The translations under genes were made by a program, and so were the position numbers. The notes beneath the pieces were generated by a model. That model did no database searches, was not told the origin of the DNA, and saw nothing but the letters and a program-made list of their open reading frames with translations. From Pseudomonadota bacterium (GTDB lineage: Bacteria > Pseudomonadota > Gammaproteobacteria > Enterobacterales > Enterobacteriaceae), in assembly GCA_023454395.1 (NCBI GenBank), contig JAEYFY010000409.1, positions 1 through 21,018 on the forward strand: 21,018 nucleotides of DNA, given 5' to 3'. Positions 1 through 6,247 of this stretch are shown here, in pieces. Each line of letters starts with the position of its first letter. The stretch's first letter is position 1.

Positions 1-99
1 AATACTGCTGTAATCTGAAGAGTAAATCGCGACACCACCAGGCGCATAGCCTAGCAATGTTCCAAATGGTTCATGACGAATGATATCTTTTACATTCAT
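1..99 (-). CDS. gss: Bifunctional glutathionylspermidine synthetase/amidase, N-terminal fragment (cut by window edge)
   Basis: Only the first 33 codons are present; the rest lies left of base 1. The protein begins MNVKDIIRHEPFGTLLGY and continues APGGVAIYSSDYSSI. This matches, nearly residue for residue, my recollection of E. coli Gss residues just after its start (PFGTLLGYAPGGVAIYSSDYSS), which lead into the N-terminal CHAP-type amidase domain. The full enzyme joins spermidine to glutathione with ATP at its C-terminal half and hydrolyses the conjugate at its N-terminal half, in the cytoplasm. The start codon is ATG at 97-99, preceded by an AAGG-like ribosome site. An inverted repeat lies about 40 bases upstream. 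The frame is open to the edge. Assignment rests on this short but very characteristic segment. Confidence 0.8.
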   Translation of the reverse strand, partial: MNVKDIIRHEPFGTLLGYAPGGVAIYSSDYSSI

Positions 100-136
100 A
101 ATCTCGACCTTGACGATAAATAGATAACTACCCTGC

Positions 137-161
137 AATACTTATAATCTGTATAAGTATT
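137..161. repeat. Inverted repeat upstream of gss, possible operator
   Basis: AATACTTATA (137-146) and TATAAGTATT (152-161) are perfect 10-base inverted arms around a 5-base spacer. The repeat is AT-rich and lies 38 bases upstream of the gss start, where a promoter would be expected. It has neither the GC content nor the T-run of a terminator, so an operator is the more likely reading. The regulator is unknown. Confidence 0.4.
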
Positions 162-477
162 ATAGATAACAATCTTAACGCTGTAGACCATCAGAAGTGA
201 ATGTAATTTTATAAATGACAACAAAATGAAAATTGTTGTTTGAGTTTGATACTCGTTTCAAAAGGGAAATCGCGGCGAGATAAAAAAAAACTCAAAAATA
301 ACCCATTATAAAAAGCCTATAAAAGGTATTTTCGAGCATAAACACAGTCAAAGAGGGTTTTATCTTTTTTGTTGTAACTGCATTATTTACTCTTTATTAA
401 TCATAAATGCGAGCGCAAATAACAGATAAAATGGTGTTTAGGCAATATATAGCACTGTTTATCAAAAAAATCTCGAC

Positions 478-502
478 TATCCTGCTAGGAAAAAGCAGGA
501 TA
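478..502. terminator. Hairpin, possible terminator
   Basis: TATCCTGCT (478-486) pairs perfectly with AGCAGGATA (494-502) around a 7-base loop. On the plus strand no T-run follows. On the minus strand the hairpin is followed within about 9 bases by a run of seven T, so termination toward gss is possible but the T-run is displaced. Role uncertain. Confidence 0.3.
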
Positions 503-557
503 TCAAAATAGTTTAATGAAAATTAATATCATCTTATAACGTGATGGGTATAAATAA

Positions 558-680
558 TTCATCCAATTAACCGATAACACAGTAGTATGGATTTTACTCA
601 TTCAAGCCGGAGCGCTTGTTTATTTTGAAGATCCACACGGAAACTTGGTATTCAATTTATTGAGTATTATTGGTGGTTGA
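558..680 (+). pseudogene. Possible C-terminal remnant of a glyoxalase/VOC-fold protein
   Basis: The frame is open from just after a TAA at 555-557 to TGA at 678-680. It has no start codon that would make a full gene. The last part reads GALVYFEDPHGNLVFNLLSI then IGG. YFxDPxGNL is the characteristic end motif of the vicinal oxygen chelate (glyoxalase/dioxygenase) fold, where a metal-ligand Glu often follows; here the equivalent position is not Glu. The upstream part (FIQLTDNTVVWILLIQA) does not look like this family. The simplest reading is a decayed or recombined 3' end lying 21 bases before the MrpJ-like gene; chance resemblance cannot be excluded. Confidence 0.3.
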
Positions 681-700
681 TAGGAAGAATGAGGTCACTA

Positions 701-988
701 ATGTCAAAGATTTATCCCATTTCTCAAATTATTGGGCATAAAATTCGTAAACAACGCCAGCAACTTCGCTTGTCAGCAAAGGTTGTCGCTGAACGAGTCG
801 GTATTAGCCAGCAACAATTTTCACGTTATGAGAATGGGCTATGTAAGATTGATGTTGATATGCTCTTTCATATTGCACAAGAGCTAAAAGTCACCCCTGC
901 ATTTTTCCTACCGCAAAATGAAGAGCAAGTTTCTGCCGTGGCACTGACACAATCCAAACAGTTTTGGAGCGCCCAAAGTCAGATTTAA
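701..988 (+). CDS. MrpJ-like XRE/Cro-type helix-turn-helix transcriptional regulator
   Basis: A 95-residue protein with a single Cro/C1-type DNA-binding domain. Residues about 11-65 hold GHKIRKQRQQLRLSAKVVAE, then RVGISQQQFSRYENGLCKID, then the helix ending in TPAFFLP. The SQQQFSRYExG recognition-helix region is the hallmark of MrpJ and its paralogues, which in Proteus mirabilis repress flagellar genes when fimbriae are made. That function is known for the family and only inferred here. ATG at 701 is chosen because GAGG sits six bases upstream (691-694); a TTG at 677 and an ATG at 689 are in frame but poorly spaced from a ribosome site. No fimbrial genes are adjacent, so this would be an orphan copy. 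Confidence 0.75.
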   Translation: MSKIYPISQIIGHKIRKQRQQLRLSAKVVAERVGISQQQFSRYENGLCKIDVDMLFHIAQELKVTPAFFLPQNEEQVSAVALTQSKQFWSAQSQI

Positions 989-995
989 TCTTCTT

Positions 996-1050
996 TATAT
1001 GGAAATCTTCTCTTTTATCTTCTTATTATGATAAATAAGATTTCCATATA
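996..1050 (+). terminator. Long inverted repeat after the MrpJ-like gene, possible terminator
   Basis: TATATGGAAATCTT (996-1009) and AAGATTTCCATATA (1037-1050) are perfect 14-base inverted arms separated by 27 bases of AT-rich sequence. The repeat starts 8 bases after the stop codon, as a terminator would, but has a long loop, few G/C pairs and no clean T-run. Confidence 0.4.
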
Positions 1051-1254
1051 TCATTCTTAATTAGATAATCTCACTGGGTGTTATTACCTATAATTATCAA
1101 TCCCATTCATATATTTATTTCAGAACAACAAATTTTTTTCTTTTATAAAAGAAAATGTTATCACTATTTTTACTGATTTCTCGACCAGCTTAAGCGATAT
1201 TTTTCGTATAGATTATCTCCTATTTCTAATACAAATTATGTTAACCTTATTAAG

Positions 1255-1273
1255 AATAATAACAATTATCATT
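1255..1273 (+). promoter_or_regulatory. Candidate Fur box of the iron uptake operon
   Basis: AATAATAACAATTATCATT resembles the 19-base Fur consensus GATAATGATAATCATTATC, read as three hexamers in 6-6-1-6 arrangement, matching at about 13 of 19 positions. It ends 18 bases before the P19 start codon, where Fur with ferrous iron would block the promoter. AGGGG (1281-1285) is the ribosome site for P19. The 303-base gap from 989 otherwise holds only the inverted repeat at 996-1050 and AT-rich DNA. Confidence 0.6.
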
Positions 1274-1291
1274 CAATAATAGGGGTTAAAC

Positions 1292-1849
1292 ATGAAATAT
1301 CGCTATGCGCTCTCTCTCACTGCTCTCTCATTTTTTTCTGCGTCCACACTTGCTGTTGAGTATCCCGTTGGTCATCCTATTCTTAAAAATGGTATGGAAA
1401 TTCAAGGGGTTTATCTGCAACCTATCACCATGGATATCGAAGAAAGTCATCATGCGATGAATCACTTGGCTGCTGATAAAGCAGATATCCATTTAGAAGC
1501 AGATATTCATGCTACAGAAGATAATCCAAATGGATTTGCTGAAGGTGATTGGATCCCTTACCTCACCATTGAATACACCGTAACAAAATCCGATGCTCCT
1601 GCAAAAAAACAGCAAGGTACATTTATGGCGATGGTTGCCAATGATGGCCCTCACTATGGTGAAAACCTCAAACTGGACGGAAATGGTCAATATAACGTGA
1701 CCTATAAGATTTACCCGCCTTCATACAACAAAGATATCGCTTTTGGTCGTCATATCGATAAAGAAACGGGTGTATCACCTTGGTTTGAACCGTTTGAAGT
1801 ATCATGGGATTTCACCTATAGCGGTACGGGTCGTAAAGGTAGTTACTAA
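1292..1849 (+). CDS. Periplasmic P19/FtrA-type iron (copper) binding protein
   Basis: A 185-residue precursor with a Sec signal peptide (residues 1-21, ending STLA) and a mature P19 domain. Family motifs are plain: YPVGHPI (24-30), MEIQGVYLQPI (35-45), DIHLEADIHA (65-74), NPNGFAEGDWIPY (78-90), MVANDGPHYGENL (114-126) and GRHIDKETGVSPWFEPFE. His67 and His121 lie in the blocks that supply metal ligands in P19 proteins. P19/FtrA/FetP proteins bind copper and iron in the periplasm and work with an FTR1-type permease to import iron, especially ferrous iron under low-iron or acidic conditions. It is the first gene of a five-gene iron operon. ATG at 1292 is supported by AGGGG seven bases upstream. 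Confidence 0.9.
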   Translation: MKYRYALSLTALSFFSASTLAVEYPVGHPILKNGMEIQGVYLQPITMDIEESHHAMNHLAADKADIHLEADIHATEDNPNGFAEGDWIPYLTIEYTVTKSDAPAKKQQGTFMAMVANDGPHYGENLKLDGNGQYNVTYKIYPPSYNKDIAFGRHIDKETGVSPWFEPFEVSWDFTYSGTGRKGSY

Positions 1850-1862
1850 TTAGCTTGATAAC

Positions 1863-1900
1863 GGATAAATCCAACCATTTGGATTTATCCTTTTTCTCTT
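1863..1900 (+). terminator. Strong intrinsic terminator inside the iron operon
   Basis: GGATAAATCCAA (1863-1874) and TTGGATTTATCC (1879-1890) form a perfect 12-base-pair stem with a 4-base loop, directly followed by TTTTTCTCTTTTTT. It lies between the P19 gene and the cupredoxin gene, in the same direction as both. It should end most transcripts after P19, with read-through giving the downstream genes at lower level. Confidence 0.85.
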
Positions 1901-1917
1901 TTTTAAGTGAAACGCTG

Positions 1918-2265
1918 ATGATCAAAACTCTCTCTAAATATACATTATTACTTCTCTTAATGGTGACATCCTCTGTTTTTGCAGCAGAGAAATACACCGT
2001 TGAATTAGAAATGAAAGATGGCGAACTTATTCCCCAAGTACTTGAAGTCCCCGCTAAAACCCCCATACGAATAAAAATTCGTAATACAGGCACTAGCCCT
2101 GTTGAATTTGAAAGTACACAGCTACGTAAAGAAAAAGTATTAGCACCGGGCGCCAATTCTGTCGTTGTAATCGCACCACTAAAACCAGGCCGTTACACCT
2201 TCTTTGATGATTTTCACCTTTCTCATCCTCAAGGTGAAATTGTTGCAACTGAAAAGGCAGAGTAA
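1918..2265 (+). CDS. Periplasmic cupredoxin-domain protein, FtrB / EfeO N-domain type
   Basis: A 115-residue precursor: signal peptide MIKTLSKYTLLLLLMVTSSV-FA, then a single cupredoxin-like domain. The block VEFESTQLRKEKVLAPG, followed by IAPLKPGRYTFFDDFH, is the signature of the N-terminal cupredoxin domain of EfeO and of stand-alone FtrB. It lacks the Cys of classical blue copper sites, as this subfamily does; the acidic and His residues (FDDFHLSHP) are possible metal contacts. In Bordetella, FtrB is proposed to help oxidise ferrous iron for the permease. ATG at 1918 is chosen because an earlier in-frame start (1855) would make the protein run through the terminator hairpin and place residues ahead of the signal peptide. 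The next gene starts two bases after its stop. Confidence 0.85.
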   Translation: MIKTLSKYTLLLLLMVTSSVFAAEKYTVELEMKDGELIPQVLEVPAKTPIRIKIRNTGTSPVEFESTQLRKEKVLAPGANSVVVIAPLKPGRYTFFDDFHLSHPQGEIVATEKAE

Positions 2266-2267
2266 TT

Positions 2268-3104
2268 ATGGGACAAGTTCTGTTTGTTGTTTGGCGAGAA
2301 AGTTTTGAAGCGCTATTAGTGGTAGGCATTATTTATGCGTGGATAAAACGCTCACCAACACCACAACAAGGTATGAAATATTTATGGGGTGGTGTGGCAT
2401 TTGGGTTATTTCTTGCCATTATTCTAGCGCTAAGTATTTATGGCGTATTTAGCTCACTCGAAGATATGTGGCAATCTCTATTTATGATCGCAATGGAGAT
2501 CCTCGCTTGCGTACTTATTGTACAGATGGTTTATTGGATGAATGGGCAAGGAAAATCATTAAAAGCAAATATAGAAAATGAACTCACCCAAAAAACACAG
2601 CAACAAAGTGCATGGGGTATTTTATTAATTATTGCCATTGCGATTGCCAGAGAAGGCAGCGAAGTGGTAGTCTTCCTTTCTAGCCATATTATGGCCCTCA
2701 ATGCACAAACAGCACTGCCTTTCTTTATTGAGGTCTTTATTGGCTTACTTGTCGCTGCATTCACACTGTGGCTATTTTTGCTGACTTCAAAAGTTATTTC
2801 ATGGCGCTATTTCTTTACCGTAACAGGATTTTTATTACTATTCCTTGCCGTTTCTCTGTTATTAAAAGCCGTAGAAGAAATTGCCAATCTATTGATTGAA
2901 ATGGATTTTGAATTACCTGATTTCTTTATTTACCCACTTTGGGATATTAGCCATATTCTTGATGATTCCAGTGTCTTTGGTAATTTTTTAGTCTCGTTTT
3001 TTGCTTATCGCTCTCAACCCATTGGTTTAAGCGTGGTGACATTTATTGTGTATTGGGTGGTTGTAGCACTGTTATTTAAGCGAGGCGCTCGCCATGCTAA
3101 ATAA
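2268..3104 (+). CDS. FTR1/EfeU-family iron permease
   Basis: A 278-residue inner membrane protein of about seven hydrophobic segments. It carries both RExxE iron-passage motifs of the FTR1 family: R10-E-S-F-E14 in the first helix and R128-E-G-S-E132 in a middle helix. These take up ferric iron formed by an associated periplasmic oxidation step. The length fits EfeU and FtrC. Its start is 2 bases after the cupredoxin stop and its end overlaps the next gene by 11 bases, so the genes are translationally coupled. I cannot decide between EfeU and FtrC naming: the upstream genes point to FtrC and the downstream genes to EfeU. Confidence 0.9.
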   Translation: MGQVLFVVWRESFEALLVVGIIYAWIKRSPTPQQGMKYLWGGVAFGLFLAIILALSIYGVFSSLEDMWQSLFMIAMEILACVLIVQMVYWMNGQGKSLKANIENELTQKTQQQSAWGILLIIAIAIAREGSEVVVFLSSHIMALNAQTALPFFIEVFIGLLVAAFTLWLFLLTSKVISWRYFFTVTGFLLLFLAVSLLLKAVEEIANLLIEMDFELPDFFIYPLWDISHILDDSSVFGNFLVSFFAYRSQPIGLSVVTFIVYWVVVALLFKRGARHAK

Positions 3105-4017
3105 TGTAAAGTTGCTAAGTAAAAAGATCACCGTTTTTCTATTTATCTTGTTGTTTTCTTTTCCTATTTATGCGGAAAAAATTATTCAGGGTATTATTCA
3201 AGATAGCGACAATATCGTTATTGCCAAAGGGGATATCCCCACTCCTAAAAAGTTTGAAAGCGATATTTTAAATTACCGAGAAAAGGCGGTTGAACAATTA
3301 ACGCTAGTTGAAAAATCGCTCGATAAATTAATCGAAAGCAGCGAAAAAAATCAGCTTATTAATGCACAAAATGCTTATCAACAAGCGCATTATCATTATG
3401 AAGTGATCCGCCCTATTATTGCCCTTTTTGGTACAAGCGAACGTTTATTGAATAATCGAGCCGATTTCTTTCTTGAAAGAGAAAATTCACCTCGTTTTTC
3501 AGGATTTCATTTAGTTGAATATCAACTGTTTAAATTAAAAGATCTTCAAAAAGCCACTGAATCAGCAAAAGCCCTTTTAAGAGGCATTAGTGACTTAAAA
3601 AAACGTGTCGCGATTGAAGATATTCCTATCCCTAAATTGGTTCAATCTGCGGGTGATAGCTTAGAGTTTATTTTAACGGACAAACTCGCTGGTATTGAAA
3701 ATCAATATTCAAACAGCGATCTGGGTGATAGTTATGCCAATTTATCTGGATCGCGCTTAATCGTAGAGATCTTATCTAGTCATATTCCAACAACAGAATA
3801 TCAACTGCTTATCAAACAATATGACGATATAGGGGCTTTGCTTTTAAAATATCAGCGCGATGAAGGTCTATTCCAGCCTTTAACAGCGCTTCCTGAAACA
3901 GAAAAAAGTTGGCTTTTTTCTCAAGTAACACAATTGGCAGAGCAAGTGGCAAACTTACGTAGCACGCTCAATATTGATGTTTACTATCACTATAAAGAAG
4001 CAAGTGATGAAAAATAA
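3094..4017 (+). CDS. EfeO/EfeM-like periplasmic M75 (imelysin-like) iron-binding protein
   Basis: A 307-residue protein with an N-terminal signal peptide (hydrophobic core about residues 12-25, ending IYAEK; no lipobox) and a largely helical M75/imelysin-like domain. The key motif is GFHLVEYQLF, with His139 and Glu142 forming the HxxE metal site of the EfeO/EfeM family. In E. coli this domain is the C-terminal part of EfeO, fused behind a cupredoxin domain; here it is a separate gene without the cupredoxin part, which is encoded at 1918-2265. The sequence before the HxxE block (about residues 45-130) is helical and charged. The gene overlaps the permease and the peroxidase gene by 11 bases each. 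Presumed role: handing iron to the permease. Divergence from EfeO is considerable. Confidence 0.8.
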   Translation: MLNNVKLLSKKITVFLFILLFSFPIYAEKIIQGIIQDSDNIVIAKGDIPTPKKFESDILNYREKAVEQLTLVEKSLDKLIESSEKNQLINAQNAYQQAHYHYEVIRPIIALFGTSERLLNNRADFFLERENSPRFSGFHLVEYQLFKLKDLQKATESAKALLRGISDLKKRVAIEDIPIPKLVQSAGDSLEFILTDKLAGIENQYSNSDLGDSYANLSGSRLIVEILSSHIPTTEYQLLIKQYDDIGALLLKYQRDEGLFQPLTALPETEKSWLFSQVTQLAEQVANLRSTLNIDVYYHYKEASDEK

Positions 4018-5272
4018 AACGCTCTTTAAATCGCTATCAAAAAACCCTGTTAATCTCAATAAACGTACAACGTTAAAGTGGTTAGGAGGGAGTCTATTAC
4101 TCGCCAGTATGGGAGCGAAAGCAGTAGAAAAACAAGAGTCTTTATCTACTCCTCGCTATCAACGGGCTATTGCCTATTTAGGTCAACATCAAGCGGGTGT
4201 TATTACACCAGAACAAAAGCATGCTTCATTAATTGCACTTAATCTGACAGTAACAAACGCCGATGATGTAAAAAGAATATTCACAACACTGACACAACGA
4301 ATTGCATTTTTAACTCAACCCAGAGAACTTCAACAACGGGCTAATCCACATCTTCCTCCTGCTGAATCCGGCATTTTAGGAACACAATTACACCCCGATG
4401 AATTAACCGTCACTGTCGCTTTAGGTGATAGTTTTTTTGATAGTCGTTTTGGTTTTCAAGCTAAAAAACCTAAGCGCTTAGAACCAATGAAACCCTTTCC
4501 TAATGACCGGCTCGATCCTAAATGGTGTGGGGGTGATGTATTACTGCAACTTTGTGCAAATAGCCCAGAAAGCGTGATTTATGCGCTAAGGGATATTTTA
4601 AAACACCTGTCAGGAAAGGTTTATGCTGTATGGAAAATCGATGGTTTTCTTCCTGCCCGTGATATCGATAATCGACAAACACCGATTAATCTTTTTGGTT
4701 TTAAAGATGGCTCTGGCAACGCGCCCTCTTCAGACAATAGCTTGATGGACTCTCTTGTTTGGATCACCGAGAAACAAAAAGAGCCACAATGGTGTTTAGG
4801 CGGGAGTTATCAAGCTGTTCGCCTTATTCGTTTTGCTTTGGAGTTTTGGGATAGAACACCACTTGAAGATCAAGAAAATAACTTTGGTCGCCATCGCTCA
4901 ACTGGCGCACCAATAGGCATGAAGCAAGAGATGGACGATCCGCAATTTGAAAAAGATCCACACGGTGACAGAGTGCTATTTGATTCTCATATGCGACGGG
5001 CTGAACCCAGAAATCCAGAGCGTTATAGTGCCAAATTACGCCGACGTAGTTATAGCTACTCATTAGGATTAACGCCTTCGGGTCAGCTCGATATGGGGCT
5101 GATCTTTATCTCGTTTCAAAATAACCTTAAAAAAGGTTTTATTGATACCCAAAAACGTTTAGACGGTGAGCCCTTAGAGCGTTATATCAAACCTTTTGGT
5201 GGCGGATATTACTTTGTGTTACCCGGTATATCTCAAGAAGGTGACATTCTGGCGAAGGGGCTATTCGATTAA
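4007..5272 (+). CDS. efeB: EfeB-type, Tat-exported DyP heme peroxidase / deferrochelatase
   Basis: A 421-residue protein with a Tat-like signal peptide and a DyP-type peroxidase domain. The domain shows GFKDGSGN with the catalytic Asp234, FGRHRSTGAPIGM, DSHMRRAEPRN with the proximal heme ligand His328, and LRRRSYSYSLG with the distal Arg (346/347), closing in IKPFGGGYYFVLPG. EfeB works in the periplasm with EfeO and the permease, oxidising ferrous iron and reported to take iron from heme; the latter is debated. The signal reads NKRTTLKWLGG, with Lys19-Arg20 in place of the usual twin arginine. ATG at 4007 aligns the signal peptide and overlaps the preceding gene by 11 bases; an in-frame ATG at 3974 would add residues of no use. 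Confidence 0.9.
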   Translation: MKNKTLFKSLSKNPVNLNKRTTLKWLGGSLLLASMGAKAVEKQESLSTPRYQRAIAYLGQHQAGVITPEQKHASLIALNLTVTNADDVKRIFTTLTQRIAFLTQPRELQQRANPHLPPAESGILGTQLHPDELTVTVALGDSFFDSRFGFQAKKPKRLEPMKPFPNDRLDPKWCGGDVLLQLCANSPESVIYALRDILKHLSGKVYAVWKIDGFLPARDIDNRQTPINLFGFKDGSGNAPSSDNSLMDSLVWITEKQKEPQWCLGGSYQAVRLIRFALEFWDRTPLEDQENNFGRHRSTGAPIGMKQEMDDPQFEKDPHGDRVLFDSHMRRAEPRNPERYSAKLRRRSYSYSLGLTPSGQLDMGLIFISFQNNLKKGFIDTQKRLDGEPLERYIKPFGGGYYFVLPGISQEGDILAKGLFD

Positions 5273-5285
5273 TCAACACACGATT

Positions 5286-5319
5286 TTAGGCACTTTGCTT
5301 TTAATGCAAAAGTGCCTAA
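5286..5319. terminator. Hairpin between convergent efeB and IclR-family genes
   Basis: TTAGGCACTTTGC (5286-5298) pairs with GCAAAAGTGCCTAA (5306-5319) with one bulged base. It lies 14 bases after the efeB stop and 8 bases before the 3' end of the convergent regulator gene. T-runs are short on both sides, so it is probably a moderate bidirectional terminator. Confidence 0.65.
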
Positions 5320-5326
5320 TAGCAAA

Positions 5327-6016
5327 TTAGCGGGAGAAATGCGCCATTTTTGCTTTTAATGCATTGCCTAGCTCCACTTGCCTTTCAGGTTCAATAAATC
5401 CCATCGTCAATACTGCCGCTACCATTTCCCCTTTTTTATTAAACACAGGGCATGAAATAGATTGCGCGCCTGGAATACCATCAGCAGGCTCCTGACGAAT
5501 AGCAAAACCTTGTTGGCGAATAGTTTTTTGCTGATTTTGTGATAAATCTGCTTCAATCCTCAAATCACTAAAGGTAGCAAAAACAGCACCTGCGGCACTA
5601 ATTTTATGAGGAACAGGAGTATCAGGCAAAAAATCGATATCAACATGTTTAAAACTACGGTTGTAACGTGTTAAAAACAATTGATTACCTTGAGGTATCA
5701 CCAATCCCGTAGACATATTATGTTCATCTCTAAACTCACATAATAGCTGATTAATCTCATCCACAAAGGATTGTGGTTTTGGCGTTGCCTGTGCTAAAAA
5801 AAGAATTTTACTCCCCAAACAATACTGGCTTCCTTCACTCTCTTGATACAGCATTTCTGAGCGACAAAGTGAAACTAAATACTTATGTAAGCGACTTTTT
5901 GAAAGCGAACAGGCTTTTGCAATATCTGACGATCGGGCAATACCTCCATTCGACGCAATAAATTCGAGAATGGTAATAGCGATATCAACCGAGTTAACTC
6001 CTTGAGAATTCTGCAT
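5327..6016 (-). CDS. IclR-family transcriptional regulator
   Basis: A 229-residue regulator with the two-domain IclR plan. Residues about 8-68 are the winged helix: SVDIAITILEFIASNGGIAR then SSDIAKACSLSKSRLHKYLV. Residues about 80-229 are the effector domain, with the typical DTPVPHKISAAGAVFATFSD and the later IRQQGFAIRQEPADGIPGA and AAVLTMGF blocks. Such proteins bind small organic acids or aromatics and act as repressors or activators of a neighbouring operon. It is transcribed away from the molybdoenzyme operon at 6248-9959; the 230-base gap between them has a large inverted repeat, so it probably controls that operon and itself. The effector cannot be read from sequence. The ribosome site (AAAGAA) is weak. 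Confidence 0.9.
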   Translation of the reverse strand: MQNSQGVNSVDIAITILEFIASNGGIARSSDIAKACSLSKSRLHKYLVSLCRSEMLYQESEGSQYCLGSKILFLAQATPKPQSFVDEINQLLCEFRDEHNMSTGLVIPQGNQLFLTRYNRSFKHVDIDFLPDTPVPHKISAAGAVFATFSDLRIEADLSQNQQKTIRQQGFAIRQEPADGIPGAQSISCPVFNKKGEMVAAVLTMGFIEPERQVELGNALKAKMAHFSR

Positions 6017-6179
6017 TTATTTTCTTTACACCTATTCGTTATTTACTTTGTTTTATGACGATATCCCATTATTCTTTTTTTGTCATTTTTACTAGTTTAT
6101 TTCACTAAAACCTTATTTTAAATAGGGCTTTTTAATCATTTTCTATCGATTATTTTCTTTGTCTATTTTTAGATGATCT

Positions 6180-6224
6180 AACTCAAGGTTAACTATATAT
6201 GAATTGAGTTTATATATAGTTAAC
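6180..6224. promoter_or_regulatory. Interlocked inverted repeats covering the presumed molybdoenzyme promoter
   Basis: GTTAACTATATAT (6188-6200) and ATATATAGTTAAC (6212-6224) are perfect 13-base inverted arms around an 11-base spacer. A second pair, AACTCAA (6180-6186) and TTGAGTT (6204-6210), is interleaved with the first: its right arm lies inside the spacer. TTAACT (6189-6194) and TATATA (6211-6216), 16 bases apart, would serve as -35 and -10 elements, one in each arm. The site lies 24 bases before the start codon. An operator for the divergent IclR protein is the natural inference. Confidence 0.6.
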
Positions 6225-6247
6225 TTTTCTTGTGCGTGAGAATGTCT

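Larger units (their letters stand above)
100..700. other. Long intergenic stretch between gss and the MrpJ-like gene
   Basis: About 600 bases with no convincing intact gene in any frame. Contents: the gss-side inverted repeat (137-161); a small hairpin ACAACAA/TTGTTGT (218-224 with 233-239); a 9-base-pair hairpin (478-502); and an open segment at 558-680 that may be the tail of a decayed gene. The rest is AT-rich, with long A and T runs, and resembles upstream regulatory DNA rather than coding sequence. Confidence 0.6.

Noticed and set aside
478..502. End of an insertion sequence
   Set aside because: A lone hairpin with no partner copy, no target duplication and no transposase frame nearby.
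1855..1917. Upstream extension of the cupredoxin gene
   Set aside because: It would translate through the terminator hairpin and T-run, and would bury the signal peptide; ATG 1918 gives a normal signal peptide.
3974..4006. Earlier in-frame ATG for the EfeB gene
   Set aside because: It lies deep in the M75 gene, adds residues ahead of the Tat signal and has no ribosome site of note.
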